Assembly (NCBI RefSeq): GCF_900106745.1 | Contig: NZ_FNNV01000010.1 | Span: 124,001 to 188,000 of the forward strand | Source: Paenibacillus sp. CF384 | GTDB lineage: Bacteria > Bacillota > Bacilli > Paenibacillales > Paenibacillaceae | Direction: 5' to 3' | DNA length: 64,000 nt | Part shown: positions 17,646 to 26,487 of the stretch, in pieces | Layout of the letters: each line of letters opens with the position of its first letter | Position numbering within the stretch: the first letter of the stretch is position 1 | The notes under the pieces: generated by a model | Seen by the model: only the letters and a program-made list of their open reading frames with translations | The model's database searches: none | What the model was told of the DNA's origin: nothing | Translations under genes and position numbers: made by a program

Positions 17646-18527
17646 CTATTTGATGCCCGAATGTGCCATCGTCGCCATAACGCGGCGCTGCGAGAGCATG
17701 AAGAATACAATGTTGGGTACGAAAATAATCAAGCTCGCCGCAGCCGCGATCCCCTGCCCGACCACGTTGTTCGCCGCGCCGTTCGTCAGCGTCGTAACAT
17801 AGTAAGGGAGCGTCTTCATCGATTCGATCGTCACGAACAAATTCGACGTTTCCGTCTGCGCCCACGAAGCTTGGAACGCCAAGATCGCTACTGTTGCAGT
17901 AGCAGGTAGACACATCGGCATGATAATGCGCACGAAGATCGTATATTCCCGGCCCCCGTCAATCTTCGTTGCTTCGATTAGCTCATCGGGAACCTGATCG
18001 ACGAACTGCTTAAGCAAGAATACCCCTACGGGCATAGCGACCAGCGGTAAAATATGTGCCAAGTACGTATTCATAATGCCGATATGCGTAATGACCAAGT
18101 AGCGTGGAATCCCGACCGATTCAGGCGCGAACATAAGCGATACGATGATGAGTGCATTAAGCGCCTTGCTGCCCGGAAAGGTGATCTTGGAGAACGCGTA
18201 GGCCGCCATCGTACTGATGAGCACAATCCCCGCCACGGTTGCGCCGGTAGTCAGAATGCTGTTGAACAAGTAACGCGTGAACGGAACGACAGCCGTGACG
18301 GACTGCTGAAACAGCTGTTGATAGTTGAATAAGGTCGGATTGACGACATAAAATTTCGGCGGGTAAGCGAACAGCTCTCCGATCGGTTTGAATGCTTGGC
18401 TGAATACGAACACCACGGGCAGCAGCATGAACAAGCCGAGCAGCGTCAGAAAGATCGTCGTAATCGTCTGGAACAGATCCCACTTGAACGTACGGCGAAT
18501 GAAGCGGCGAATCGAATGCGTGTTCAT
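17646..18527 (-). CDS. carbohydrate ABC transporter permease (MalG type)
   Basis: A 293-residue permease with six helices and the EAA loop 'LIEATKIDGGREYTIFVRIIMP'. The start ATGA overlaps the stop of the upstream permease by four bases. With 18524-19495 it forms the first permease pair and sits directly after the large binding protein. Confidence 0.9.
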   Translation of the reverse strand: MNTHSIRRFIRRTFKWDLFQTITTIFLTLLGLFMLLPVVFVFSQAFKPIGELFAYPPKFYVVNPTLFNYQQLFQQSVTAVVPFTRYLFNSILTTGATVAGIVLISTMAAYAFSKITFPGSKALNALIIVSLMFAPESVGIPRYLVITHIGIMNTYLAHILPLVAMPVGVFLLKQFVDQVPDELIEATKIDGGREYTIFVRIIMPMCLPATATVAILAFQASWAQTETSNLFVTIESMKTLPYYVTTLTNGAANNVVGQGIAAAASLIIFVPNIVFFMLSQRRVMATMAHSGIK

Positions 18528-19495
18528 CGTTCATCCTCCTTCGTACCGAACAGCAGGAAGGAAAACTTCGAAGAGCCGTAAATCAGCAGCAGCAAGATCA
18601 CGGACAATGCCGACGCATAACCGAACTCGTACCGGACAAATGCAAAATCGTCGATATGATTCGTCATGAGATGCCCCGAATAGCTCGGCGTAATCAACTG
18701 ACCGGTTGCGGTGGCAAGCAGCGTCCCAATCGCGCCCGCCTTCAACGTGCCGACGACGGCCATGACGGCGCCGAAGAGCATTTGCGGGCGGATGGCCGGA
18801 ATCGTAATGTAGATGATCTCCTGCAGCCGGTTGGAGATGCCGTCGATTTTGCCCGCTTCGTACATCTCTTGATTGACCGTCTGCAGGCCAGCCAGCATGG
18901 CCAAGAATCCAACGCCCATGCTCGCCCATAACGATATGGCAATCATGATCGGCATGAAGTAAGCCGGCTTCTGCAGCCATAGGATCGGAACGTCGGACAA
19001 GCCCCACTTGAGCATCAGCTGGTTCAAGTAACCGACCCGATCCCCGCTGAACACGACGGTCCAGACGACGGTCATCGCAACGCCTTGGAAGATGGAGGGC
19101 GTATAGATCGCGAGTGCGAGCAAGTCGCGAGCCGTCTTCGGCAGCTGGTTAATGAGCCAAGCAAGCAGGAAACATAGGAGATAGCCGCCGGGACCGACGA
19201 TGAGCGCAAACTGAATCGTATTCGGTATCGCGTATTGGAAGAAGATCCGGTCCTGCGTCAGAATGGCTAAGAAATTATGCCAGCCCACAAACTCCGGCCT
19301 AGAGAACGCATCGAACGTATAGAAGGAAAGCGCGATTGCGGCCACGATCGGCACGACGATGAAGATAATGAACGTAATCATGAACGGTGCAACGAAGATA
19401 TAACCGGCAACCGTTTCCCTGCGCATCCATCGCCTTGTCTTCTTCTCCGGAACCACAAGCGGCGCTGCTTTGGATAACTCCACCTCGTAACTCAT
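18524..19495 (-). CDS. carbohydrate ABC transporter permease (MalF/UgpA type)
   Basis: A 323-residue permease with six helices and the EAA loop 'MYEAGKIDGISNRLQEIIYITIP'. The ATG follows GGGGAGGAG and overlaps the stop of the binding-protein gene by four bases (ATGA). Partner of 17646-18527. Confidence 0.9.
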   Translation of the reverse strand: MSYEVELSKAAPLVVPEKKTRRWMRRETVAGYIFVAPFMITFIIFIVVPIVAAIALSFYTFDAFSRPEFVGWHNFLAILTQDRIFFQYAIPNTIQFALIVGPGGYLLCFLLAWLINQLPKTARDLLALAIYTPSIFQGVAMTVVWTVVFSGDRVGYLNQLMLKWGLSDVPILWLQKPAYFMPIMIAISLWASMGVGFLAMLAGLQTVNQEMYEAGKIDGISNRLQEIIYITIPAIRPQMLFGAVMAVVGTLKAGAIGTLLATATGQLITPSYSGHLMTNHIDDFAFVRYEFGYASALSVILLLLIYGSSKFSFLLFGTKEDER

Positions 19496-22446
19496 GGCTC
19501 CTCCCCTTTACCCGGGCTCGGCACATCCGGAATGTCGATCGGATGAAGAACCTTCCCAACAGAATCCCGCATTTTGAACTCCACCTGCTTGCGCGCCATT
19601 TCCTGATTGATGGCAATGATCGCTTTATCGAGTTCTTCCCTCGGTACCGCGTTCGCTGCCACTACATTCTGCCAAGCAAATACGAGCTGCCTTGCCGTAA
19701 AATAACCGCCCGGCACATTCGGTGCTTCCTTGTACCATTTCCATTGCTCCAGAATGGCTGACAATTGGGAACGCGGCCAAGGCAGCTTCGCAAAAGCATT
19801 CATGTTCGCGGAATTCCAGCGATATTCCGGTCCATAGATGGCTTCAATATCGTTGCCGAACCGAACCTGCGTCTTCTCTGACGTCCACCACTGGAGGAAC
19901 TTCCATGCCAGCTCTTGTTTCTCCGACTTCTCATAGATAATACCGGCCTGCAGCGGGCCTCCTGCCCAGCGAAGAATGGTGCCGCTCTTCTCGTCCAAGT
20001 TGCCCGGGATAGGCGCAATCTGCCATTTGCCCGCGATTTCCGGCGCAGCCACCTGCGTAAGCAAATACGTGTTAAAGTCGGTAATCCCGATTGGCATATC
20101 CCCTAGACGGAAGTGATTGAAGAAGCTCGGTACTTCCTTCGGGAGCTGGAATAAGGTGAATAACTGCGTCCATTGCTTAAACCCTTTAAATGCCTCATCC
20201 GTATCGAGCCCCGATACTAATCCGTCCTTGCTATAGAGCTCTGCACCGTTCTGATAGAGGAAGGATAGGTAGTCCGCAGGTGTATAGAAGAATTCATGTC
20301 CACTCTGTTGCAAAGTCGGCAGCATCGTGTAGACATCCTCCCAGGTTTGCGGCGGCTTCAGCCCAAGCTCATCAAGGATGTCGGTTCGGTACATCATGAT
20401 TTTGAAGTTTTGCGTTTCCGGCAGCGCGTAGTTTGCACCATCGTAGTGGAACACGCGCATCGCGCCCGGATTGAACGCTTGAATGGCATCGTTGTAGCCC
20501 GGCATCTTCGTCAAGTCAGCTAACGCGCCGCGCATGGCGAAATCGCCGACTACGCCACCGTCAACGCCAAGGGCGGCATCCGGCTGTTCGCCGGCGAGAT
20601 TGCCCAGAATGAGCATATTCGGGTCAGGCACGATGTTCACGTTAACATGAATGCCGGTTTCCGGCGTGAACGTTTCATCAGCCAACTGCTGAATAAGCCG
20701 TACATAGTTCCGGCCTCGATTCACCCACACATCGATGGCCTTAGGATCATCGCGCGTAAAGTTATAGTCGATAACGAAGGAGCGGTAGAAATTGACGGCT
20801 GTATTCCCCAGCTTCTGCCACATATTCGGTGCCATTTGAGGCAGCTCCGCCCCCGGCTGCGAAACCCATAAGTAATCCAGCATAAGCGGTTGATCCAGCA
20901 TCCGAAACGCCCAGCTGCTCAGTTTCTGCTGCGTCGTCGCAAACAGCTGCAGCTCGCTCGGGATTTGCCGGATGCGGCTCTTCATGTTATTGAATTCATA
21001 GGCAGCTGCGCGGAACGAGGATTCTACATCCGATTCCCCGATTGTCAGTCCTGACAACCGATCGGCCAGTCCCGTCAGATCCGATTCGATCTCCGTCAGA
21101 CGTTCGTCGATATCCGGGATATATTTCTCCAGCTGCCAATCGCGGTTTAGATCGACGTTGCCGCCGCTCGTGTAGGAACGCTCGTAATTGCCCGTTACCT
21201 TCCGGATTCGCTGCTCCAGTGCCGATATGCGATTCAGATTGCGAAGAAGTCCCTCGTAGATAGGCTTCATCGGCGCCGCTGTCGGACTGATGCGCACGAT
21301 GTGCTTGCCCTTGGTCAGTTCGAACAGGAACGGCTTGCCCTGCTTATCGGCCAGCGATTTCCCCGCCCAGCCCCAAGACTTGCTGTACGCAAACTGCACA
21401 TCCAGCATTTCCTTGAACGGCGTTTGACCATCAATCATGATCGACTCATTCGTGTAGGTATTGTTCAGAAACGCCTGCTTGAATTTGAAGCCAAGCTCAT
21501 ACAAGCCTGTCTCCGGTACCTCAATCTCCCACTCTGCCCATTGACCGGAGATGCGGAACTGTTCGCCGCCCATCGCATTGTAATGGATCAACCCTTCCGG
21601 GTCAGGTGAGATGAGCGCATCGCTGACCGATTGCAGCTGGATCGACGTGTTGGACTTGGCGCTCATCTTCTCCGCCTCCACCAGCTGTACGAAATCTCCG
21701 TTCTGTGCAGTCGCCCGGTAGTCGCTTGCCACCTCGGCATACACGGGAATTTGCAGAGGCGCATCCGCGTAGAGCGACTTTAGCAGCATCGCGCTCTGCT
21801 GGTTCATGAGGCGCACCGTATGCGCACCTTTGGTGAAATACCATTTGAGCGGCGTTATATCTGCAGTATAGTCAGCAAGCCGAACATCCTGCTGCTCCTT
21901 CACGATCGTCGATTGAGGCAAAATATCATTCCCAAACTCATCTCGCTTGAGCGGGTAACCTTGATACACGAACTTATGCTTCAAGCGGATATTGTCCGCT
22001 TCCAGGAAGGGCAGCTCGCCGTCGATGTATACCCCGCGTATAATGTCCGTCACCGCGTCATCCGCCGATTCATAGACAACGCCCAGATTATACAGCCCGT
22101 CCTCCGGGATCGTTAGTTGGTAATCAACCCAGCTCTCGCCGTCCTTCCAGAGCAGTCCGTTATCCGTCTTCGAGAAATGCGTCTCGTCGGACACCGCCGT
22201 ATAAGCTGAAGCATCAACCGAAATTCGCTCCGGCAGGGCAGCGGCATCGCTGAAGGACTTCCCTTTGGTGGCCTGCCACTCCAAGTAGGTCGGCAGTTTG
22301 CCATTAATATAGTCCTTCTCTGTCAGTACCGGCGCGGGACCGGCAGGACCATCTGCCATGGTATAAGGCGGAACGCCGCCAAAGAGCAGCAAGGAGGATA
22401 GAATCATAAGGCATGCTATTCGTTTCCAAAACAGCGGAGTCAGCAT
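19492..22446 (-). CDS. giant binding protein: carbohydrate-binding-like modules fused to a solute-binding domain
   Basis: At 984 residues this is about twice a normal binding protein. After a signal peptide (no lipobox Cys) come two related beta modules (about 100-240 and 255-395) with 'WVDYQLTIPEDGLYNLGV' and 'WAEWEIEVPETGLYELGF', typical of CBM-like domains. A helical stretch (about 400-520) follows. The last part (about 590-930) has the type 1 solute-binding hallmarks 'LPETQNFKIMMYRTDILDEL', 'PPQTWEDVYTML' and 'AWKFLQWWTSEKTQ'. It probably grips a polymer and hands fragments to the permeases. It overlaps the ATPase gene by 7 bp. It is the second binding protein of the operon (the other is 23668-25116). 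Confidence 0.85.
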   Translation of the reverse strand: MLTPLFWKRIACLMILSSLLLFGGVPPYTMADGPAGPAPVLTEKDYINGKLPTYLEWQATKGKSFSDAAALPERISVDASAYTAVSDETHFSKTDNGLLWKDGESWVDYQLTIPEDGLYNLGVVYESADDAVTDIIRGVYIDGELPFLEADNIRLKHKFVYQGYPLKRDEFGNDILPQSTIVKEQQDVRLADYTADITPLKWYFTKGAHTVRLMNQQSAMLLKSLYADAPLQIPVYAEVASDYRATAQNGDFVQLVEAEKMSAKSNTSIQLQSVSDALISPDPEGLIHYNAMGGEQFRISGQWAEWEIEVPETGLYELGFKFKQAFLNNTYTNESIMIDGQTPFKEMLDVQFAYSKSWGWAGKSLADKQGKPFLFELTKGKHIVRISPTAAPMKPIYEGLLRNLNRISALEQRIRKVTGNYERSYTSGGNVDLNRDWQLEKYIPDIDERLTEIESDLTGLADRLSGLTIGESDVESSFRAAAYEFNNMKSRIRQIPSELQLFATTQQKLSSWAFRMLDQPLMLDYLWVSQPGAELPQMAPNMWQKLGNTAVNFYRSFVIDYNFTRDDPKAIDVWVNRGRNYVRLIQQLADETFTPETGIHVNVNIVPDPNMLILGNLAGEQPDAALGVDGGVVGDFAMRGALADLTKMPGYNDAIQAFNPGAMRVFHYDGANYALPETQNFKIMMYRTDILDELGLKPPQTWEDVYTMLPTLQQSGHEFFYTPADYLSFLYQNGAELYSKDGLVSGLDTDEAFKGFKQWTQLFTLFQLPKEVPSFFNHFRLGDMPIGITDFNTYLLTQVAAPEIAGKWQIAPIPGNLDEKSGTILRWAGGPLQAGIIYEKSEKQELAWKFLQWWTSEKTQVRFGNDIEAIYGPEYRWNSANMNAFAKLPWPRSQLSAILEQWKWYKEAPNVPGGYFTARQLVFAWQNVVAANAVPREELDKAIIAINQEMARKQVEFKMRDSVGKVLHPIDIPDVPSPGKGEEP

Positions 22447-23558
22447 AACGCTTCCTCCGTCTGTGGATCGAAGAAGTGGATCTGCTCCATATCGAATGCG
22501 ACCGTCACCGCGTCTCCTTCCGCAAAACGTCTGCGCGGTTCCACTCGTACAACTAGCTTGTGATCTTCATTATTCAGATGTAAATAGGCGTCGGAGCCCA
22601 GTAATTCTCGGATTTCAATGGCAGCGGTCAACGATCTGCCTTTATAAGACTCCATATCCGCTCCATCGCGCAGGACGGTCATCGTTTCGGCTCTTACGCC
22701 CATGATGATTTTTTTGTCCATATAATGCTCCAAGCGGATTAACGCCGCCTTCTCTGCCGGGATTTCGAGCGAATACCGTTTTGTATCGAAATACGTCTTC
22801 GAATCCCACTTGCGGATATGCCCGTGAATGAAATTCATGGGCGGCGTCCCGATAAAGCTGGCAACGAACATATTGGCGGGATGACTGTAGATGTCCTCGG
22901 GAGTAGCAACCTGCTGAATGAGGCCTTGCTTCATGACAACGATCCGGGTTCCCATCGTCATCGCTTCGATCTGATCATGGGTCACATAAATCGTCGTTTT
23001 CTTCAGCTGCCGATGCAGCTTCGTCAATTCTTCCCGCATCTGAACACGGAGCTTCGCATCCAAATTCGACAGCGGTTCGTCCATTAAGAACACTTCGGGT
23101 TCGCGAACCATGGCGCGGCCGAGCGCCACCCGTTGTCTCTGACCGCCAGACATTTGTCTGGGCTGTTTATGGAGATGCGCTTCAATTTCCAATACTTTGG
23201 CCGCTCTCGCTACTCGCTCCTCAATGACATGATGAGGAAGCTTGCGCAGACGCAACCCAAAGGCGATGTTCTCGAATACCGTCATATGGGGATAAAGCGC
23301 GTAGTTCTGGAATACCATCGCGATATCGCGATCCTTGGACGACACATAATTGATCATCCGGTCGCCGATGTACATCTCGCCCTCGGTAATTTCCTCAAGA
23401 CCCGCAAGCATACGCAGCAGCGTCGACTTTCCGCAGCCGGACGGCCCGACGAGCACCAGAAACTCGCCATCGGCAACCTCCAGATGGAAGTCATCCACCG
23501 ATTTGCGTCCCTCGCCCGGATACCGTTTGGAGATATGGTTGAATAACACCTGTGCCAT
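22440..23558 (-). CDS. carbohydrate ABC transporter ATPase (MsmK/UgpC type)
   Basis: A 372-residue ATPase of the MalK family. It has Walker A GPSGCGKST, signature MSGGQRQRVALG, Walker B VFLMDEP with the D-loop SNLDAK, the switch His in YVTHDQIEAM, and the C-terminal OB-type (TOBE) regulatory domain. The ATG at 23558 follows GAGGGGG; the frame back to 23597 lacks a ribosome site. MsmK-type ATPases often serve several importers. Here it is the only ATPase beside four permeases, so it may energise both pairs. Confidence 0.93.
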   Translation of the reverse strand: MAQVLFNHISKRYPGEGRKSVDDFHLEVADGEFLVLVGPSGCGKSTLLRMLAGLEEITEGEMYIGDRMINYVSSKDRDIAMVFQNYALYPHMTVFENIAFGLRLRKLPHHVIEERVARAAKVLEIEAHLHKQPRQMSGGQRQRVALGRAMVREPEVFLMDEPLSNLDAKLRVQMREELTKLHRQLKKTTIYVTHDQIEAMTMGTRIVVMKQGLIQQVATPEDIYSHPANMFVASFIGTPPMNFIHGHIRKWDSKTYFDTKRYSLEIPAEKAALIRLEHYMDKKIIMGVRAETMTVLRDGADMESYKGRSLTAAIEIRELLGSDAYLHLNNEDHKLVVRVEPRRRFAEGDAVTVAFDMEQIHFFDPQTEEALC

Positions 23559-23667
23559 GCGCACTAGCCCCCTCTGATCACAACAGTTAGCCTGCAAACC
23601 ATAATCGCCTAAGCCTCAGGCGAATGCCCTCGGCTTAGACGATCGATTTCGGATTGTACTCGCTTGC

Positions 23668-25116
23668 CTATTTCATTTTGGCCATCGCATCTGCAATCGC
23701 TTTGTTGGCTTTATCTGCTACAGTCGGGAAGTAGTCGTACGCGGACGTTTCTTTCTGGAAGGCATCTGTACCCCAACCGCTGTTGGTCGCCGATATTTCC
23801 GCTCCACCCGGAATAAAGATCGTCGGATCGACTTCACCGATAGATGCCGCATACAGAAGCGCATCCACGTTCAGCCCTTTGTACGTTTCCATTTGCTTGA
23901 AGTGATCGGTGATTTCAGGCGTTGTGGAGTTCGGGAGCGAGCCGCCGATATCCATCAGAATCTTCTGGCCCTCTACCGTTGCAGCCCAGAATTTCATGAA
24001 TTGGAACGCTTGATCTTTGTGTTTGCCTGCTTTCGTCAGGAACATCGGGTTGTTGAAGGAGGTGCCTACTTGCTTCGCCGTTCCTTTAGGCGTTGGCGCA
24101 ATGTCCCATTTGAATTTCCATTGCGATTTAAAGCCCGGAATCGTCGGCGATACGTGATAGTAGAACGCTGCATGACCCGTTGCGAAGATATCGCCTTCAA
24201 GTCCCGCTTCCTTCACGCGCTTGTCATTGAGCATGATGCCGTCTTTGGAAACCCAGTCCATCATGAATTGATGGTCATCCATGACGTTCTGATCGTTGCC
24301 GACATAAGTAATCGTGTTCTGGAGGTCGCCGTTCAAATCCATAATGTGGTCGGAATGACCATTGGAGGCTGCGATATTCGCGCCTGCAAAGATCGTGAGG
24401 ATGACATCATTCGCAATGCCCCATACTTTGTCTTCAGGGTGTGTAGCTTGCTTCGCCATGTCGACCAGATCCGTCCAGGACCAGTCATTCTTAGGAGCGT
24501 CAATGCCGTATTTATCGAGGATGTCTTTATTGTAGAAGAAGATGAAGGTGTCGTTGCCGCGGGATAGACCATATTGCTTGCCTTGATATTGGAATGGCTC
24601 TAGGATGCCTTTGCTGAATTGATACTCTTTGTACTCCGGATCTTCTAAGTAAGGGGTCAAATCTTCAGCCAAGCCTTGTTGTACCACATCCACGAACGTT
24701 GGATTCCAGAAAATATCGATCGGCTCGCCGGCCGCGATACTTTGCGTTACCGCTTTAATCGTGTTCGGACCCGGATCGTTAAAGAGCCACTTCACCGTAA
24801 TCCATGGATATTTCTTCGTGAAAGCGTCGGATATTTTATGCCATTCCGGGCTGTCTGCCGGTACCCAAGTGGAAATCGAAATCTCAACCGGTGTCTTATC
24901 TACTTCTTGGACCGGCTCAGCGGCTGCGTTGTCCGCTTCATTGTTTGCTGCTGCGGTGTCATTCGAGGTTACTGCCGTGTTCGTGGTGTTTTCTTTCGTA
25001 TTGGCAGCGGCGTTCTTAGCGTTGTTATTATTGCCGGATGAACAGGCTGCGACAAGCATGACTAAGGTGAAAGCGATTACAAAAGAAATGGGCTTCAATG
25101 CGCTTCGTTTAAACAA
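23668..25116 (-). CDS. sugar ABC transporter substrate-binding lipoprotein, first gene of operon
   Basis: A 482-residue lipoprotein with lipobox VAAC at Cys25, then a long Asn/Thr/Ala/Glu linker (about 26-75) and a type 1 solute-binding fold. It starts with TTG, supported by AAGGGGG at six bases. It is the first gene of the nine-gene operon. Its promoter region (25237-25327) has two GTATAC palindromes. The ligand is probably a sugar oligomer; the exact one cannot be read. Confidence 0.9.
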   Translation of the reverse strand: MFKRSALKPISFVIAFTLVMLVAACSSGNNNNAKNAAANTKENTTNTAVTSNDTAAANNEADNAAAEPVQEVDKTPVEISISTWVPADSPEWHKISDAFTKKYPWITVKWLFNDPGPNTIKAVTQSIAAGEPIDIFWNPTFVDVVQQGLAEDLTPYLEDPEYKEYQFSKGILEPFQYQGKQYGLSRGNDTFIFFYNKDILDKYGIDAPKNDWSWTDLVDMAKQATHPEDKVWGIANDVILTIFAGANIAASNGHSDHIMDLNGDLQNTITYVGNDQNVMDDHQFMMDWVSKDGIMLNDKRVKEAGLEGDIFATGHAAFYYHVSPTIPGFKSQWKFKWDIAPTPKGTAKQVGTSFNNPMFLTKAGKHKDQAFQFMKFWAATVEGQKILMDIGGSLPNSTTPEITDHFKQMETYKGLNVDALLYAASIGEVDPTIFIPGGAEISATNSGWGTDAFQKETSAYDYFPTVADKANKAIADAMAKMK

Positions 25117-25236
25117 AGGAATTCCCCCTTGATCGAAATAAAATCATGACCTTACCCTGCCATTCATCTTTCGAGAAGCCGCGCTATTCACTTTTCACGT
25201 GCTCAAGTCTGCTTATTCCTACATCACCTCTTGTAA

Positions 25237-25246
25237 AAGTATACTT
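25237..25246. promoter_or_regulatory. operator-like palindrome O2 (AAGTATACTT)
   Basis: A perfect 10-bp palindrome about 36-46 bp downstream of the likely transcription start of the transport operon (TATAAT on the minus strand at 25289-25294). Same core as the sites before the rhamnosidase and the racemase-like gene. Confidence 0.6.
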
Positions 25247-25288
25247 AAGTTGATTCATCTTATACCCAATACTACAACATACTTTTCC

Positions 25289-25294
25289 ATTATA
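25289..25294 (-). promoter_or_regulatory. -10 element of the nine-gene operon
   Basis: TATAAT on the minus strand. The hexamer 17 bp upstream is TTAATT (weak -35) and overlaps operator O1. Confidence 0.5.
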
Positions 25295-25315
25295 CAATAT
25301 GTTATTCCAACAATT

Positions 25316-25327
25316 AAAGTATACTTT
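25316..25327. promoter_or_regulatory. operator-like palindrome O1 (AAAGTATACTTT)
   Basis: A perfect 12-bp palindrome overlapping the -35 region of the transport operon and the stop codon of the regulator gene. It lies 80 bp (centre to centre) from O2, a distance that would allow looping. Confidence 0.65.
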
Positions 25328-26460
25328 TATGTCGAAAATTCAGATGAAGCCGTCTTTGCTTCTCCCGTGCTGCTCCGAACGATCAATTGCGGTACAATTT
25401 CATCCCGCATCTGCTCGCTCTTCCTTTCGAACAGCAAAATTTGCGCCGCGCGCCTGCCGAGCAGCAGCGTGTTCTGATTGATCGTCGTCAAGCTGGGGAC
25501 TGTAAATTGACTGACCAGTATATCATCGTAACCGATAATGCTAATATCGTCCGGCACGAGCAGGCCTCTTTTGCCAGCTGCTTTGATCGCTCCGATCGCC
25601 TTGCTGTCGCTTGTCGCAAATATGGCTGTTGGCCGCTGCTCTAGCGACAGCAGCCTGTTCAGCCCCTCCGCCCCCATCTGCTCCGACTCGCGCTCCCCGT
25701 CAAGCACACAAACCAGGTCCAAATCAAAGGCAACCCGGTGCTGGGTCAGCGCCAATTTGTAGCCCTGCAGACGAAGCGCAAACTCCTGATTCATCTCAAC
25801 CGGTGATTTTCCCGTCAAAATAATGCCAATGCGCTCATGACCGAGCGACAGCAGATGTTCCGTTGCCAGATATCCGCCTACGAAATTGTCTACGATTACA
25901 TAGGGAATCTGAAGATGAGGGTAGTAGAAATGAACGGTGACAAGTCGTTTGCCTTCATCCTTCCAGCGTCTAAGCAGGTCGAGCGGCATTTCGTTTCCGT
26001 TCTTCAGGTGGGGATGCAAAATGATGCCGATATCATCGCCCTCGGGCATTTGAAATTCATCATCCATCCCCCAGATATTGAAGGGAATGCCGTGCTGCTC
26101 GCACTCTTCCTTAATCCCGGTCAATAAATCCGCGAAGAAGCGATGATGATAGGCCGAAGCAATTTCATTGTTATAGACAAAATAAATTTGACTAAGCTCC
26201 GCCCGCTGCTGCAAGCCGTTGGCGGCCGTTCGTTCCATTTCCGGCTTCAGAAAGCTGCCTTTCCCGCGCGTACGGCTAATAATGCCTTCGTTCGCCAGCT
26301 CTGCCAACGCTCGGCGCGATGTAATTTCCGAGGTGTTGTACATGCGGGCGAGCTCGATCTGAGTCGGCAGCGGCTCGTTGTGGCGGATTTTACCTTCTGC
26401 AATCTGCCGCTTTAGATCCTCGATGATATGCTGATAGACATGTTTTCTTTTTCCACGCAC
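25327..26460 (-). CDS. GntR-HTH / LacI-type sugar-sensing transcriptional regulator
   Basis: A 377-residue regulator. Residues 1-70 form a GntR winged helix ('YQHIIEDLKRQIAEGKI', 'ELARMYNTSEITSRRALAEL', 'RTRGKGSFL'). The rest is a periplasmic-binding-protein-like sensor (Peripla_BP_3) as in LacI and AraR. This hybrid is the AraR-type architecture. The GTG start follows GGGAGGAAGG. It lies only 27 bp after the rhamnosidase gene, so the two are probably one operon, and the repressor would control its own synthesis. The GTATAC palindromes upstream of its neighbours are its likely targets, by inference. Confidence 0.9.
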   Translation of the reverse strand: MRGKRKHVYQHIIEDLKRQIAEGKIRHNEPLPTQIELARMYNTSEITSRRALAELANEGIISRTRGKGSFLKPEMERTAANGLQQRAELSQIYFVYNNEIASAYHHRFFADLLTGIKEECEQHGIPFNIWGMDDEFQMPEGDDIGIILHPHLKNGNEMPLDLLRRWKDEGKRLVTVHFYYPHLQIPYVIVDNFVGGYLATEHLLSLGHERIGIILTGKSPVEMNQEFALRLQGYKLALTQHRVAFDLDLVCVLDGERESEQMGAEGLNRLLSLEQRPTAIFATSDSKAIGAIKAAGKRGLLVPDDISIIGYDDILVSQFTVPSLTTINQNTLLLGRRAAQILLFERKSEQMRDEIVPQLIVRSSTGEAKTASSEFST

Positions 26461-26487
26461 GAACCTTCCTCCCTACCTAACCCACAT

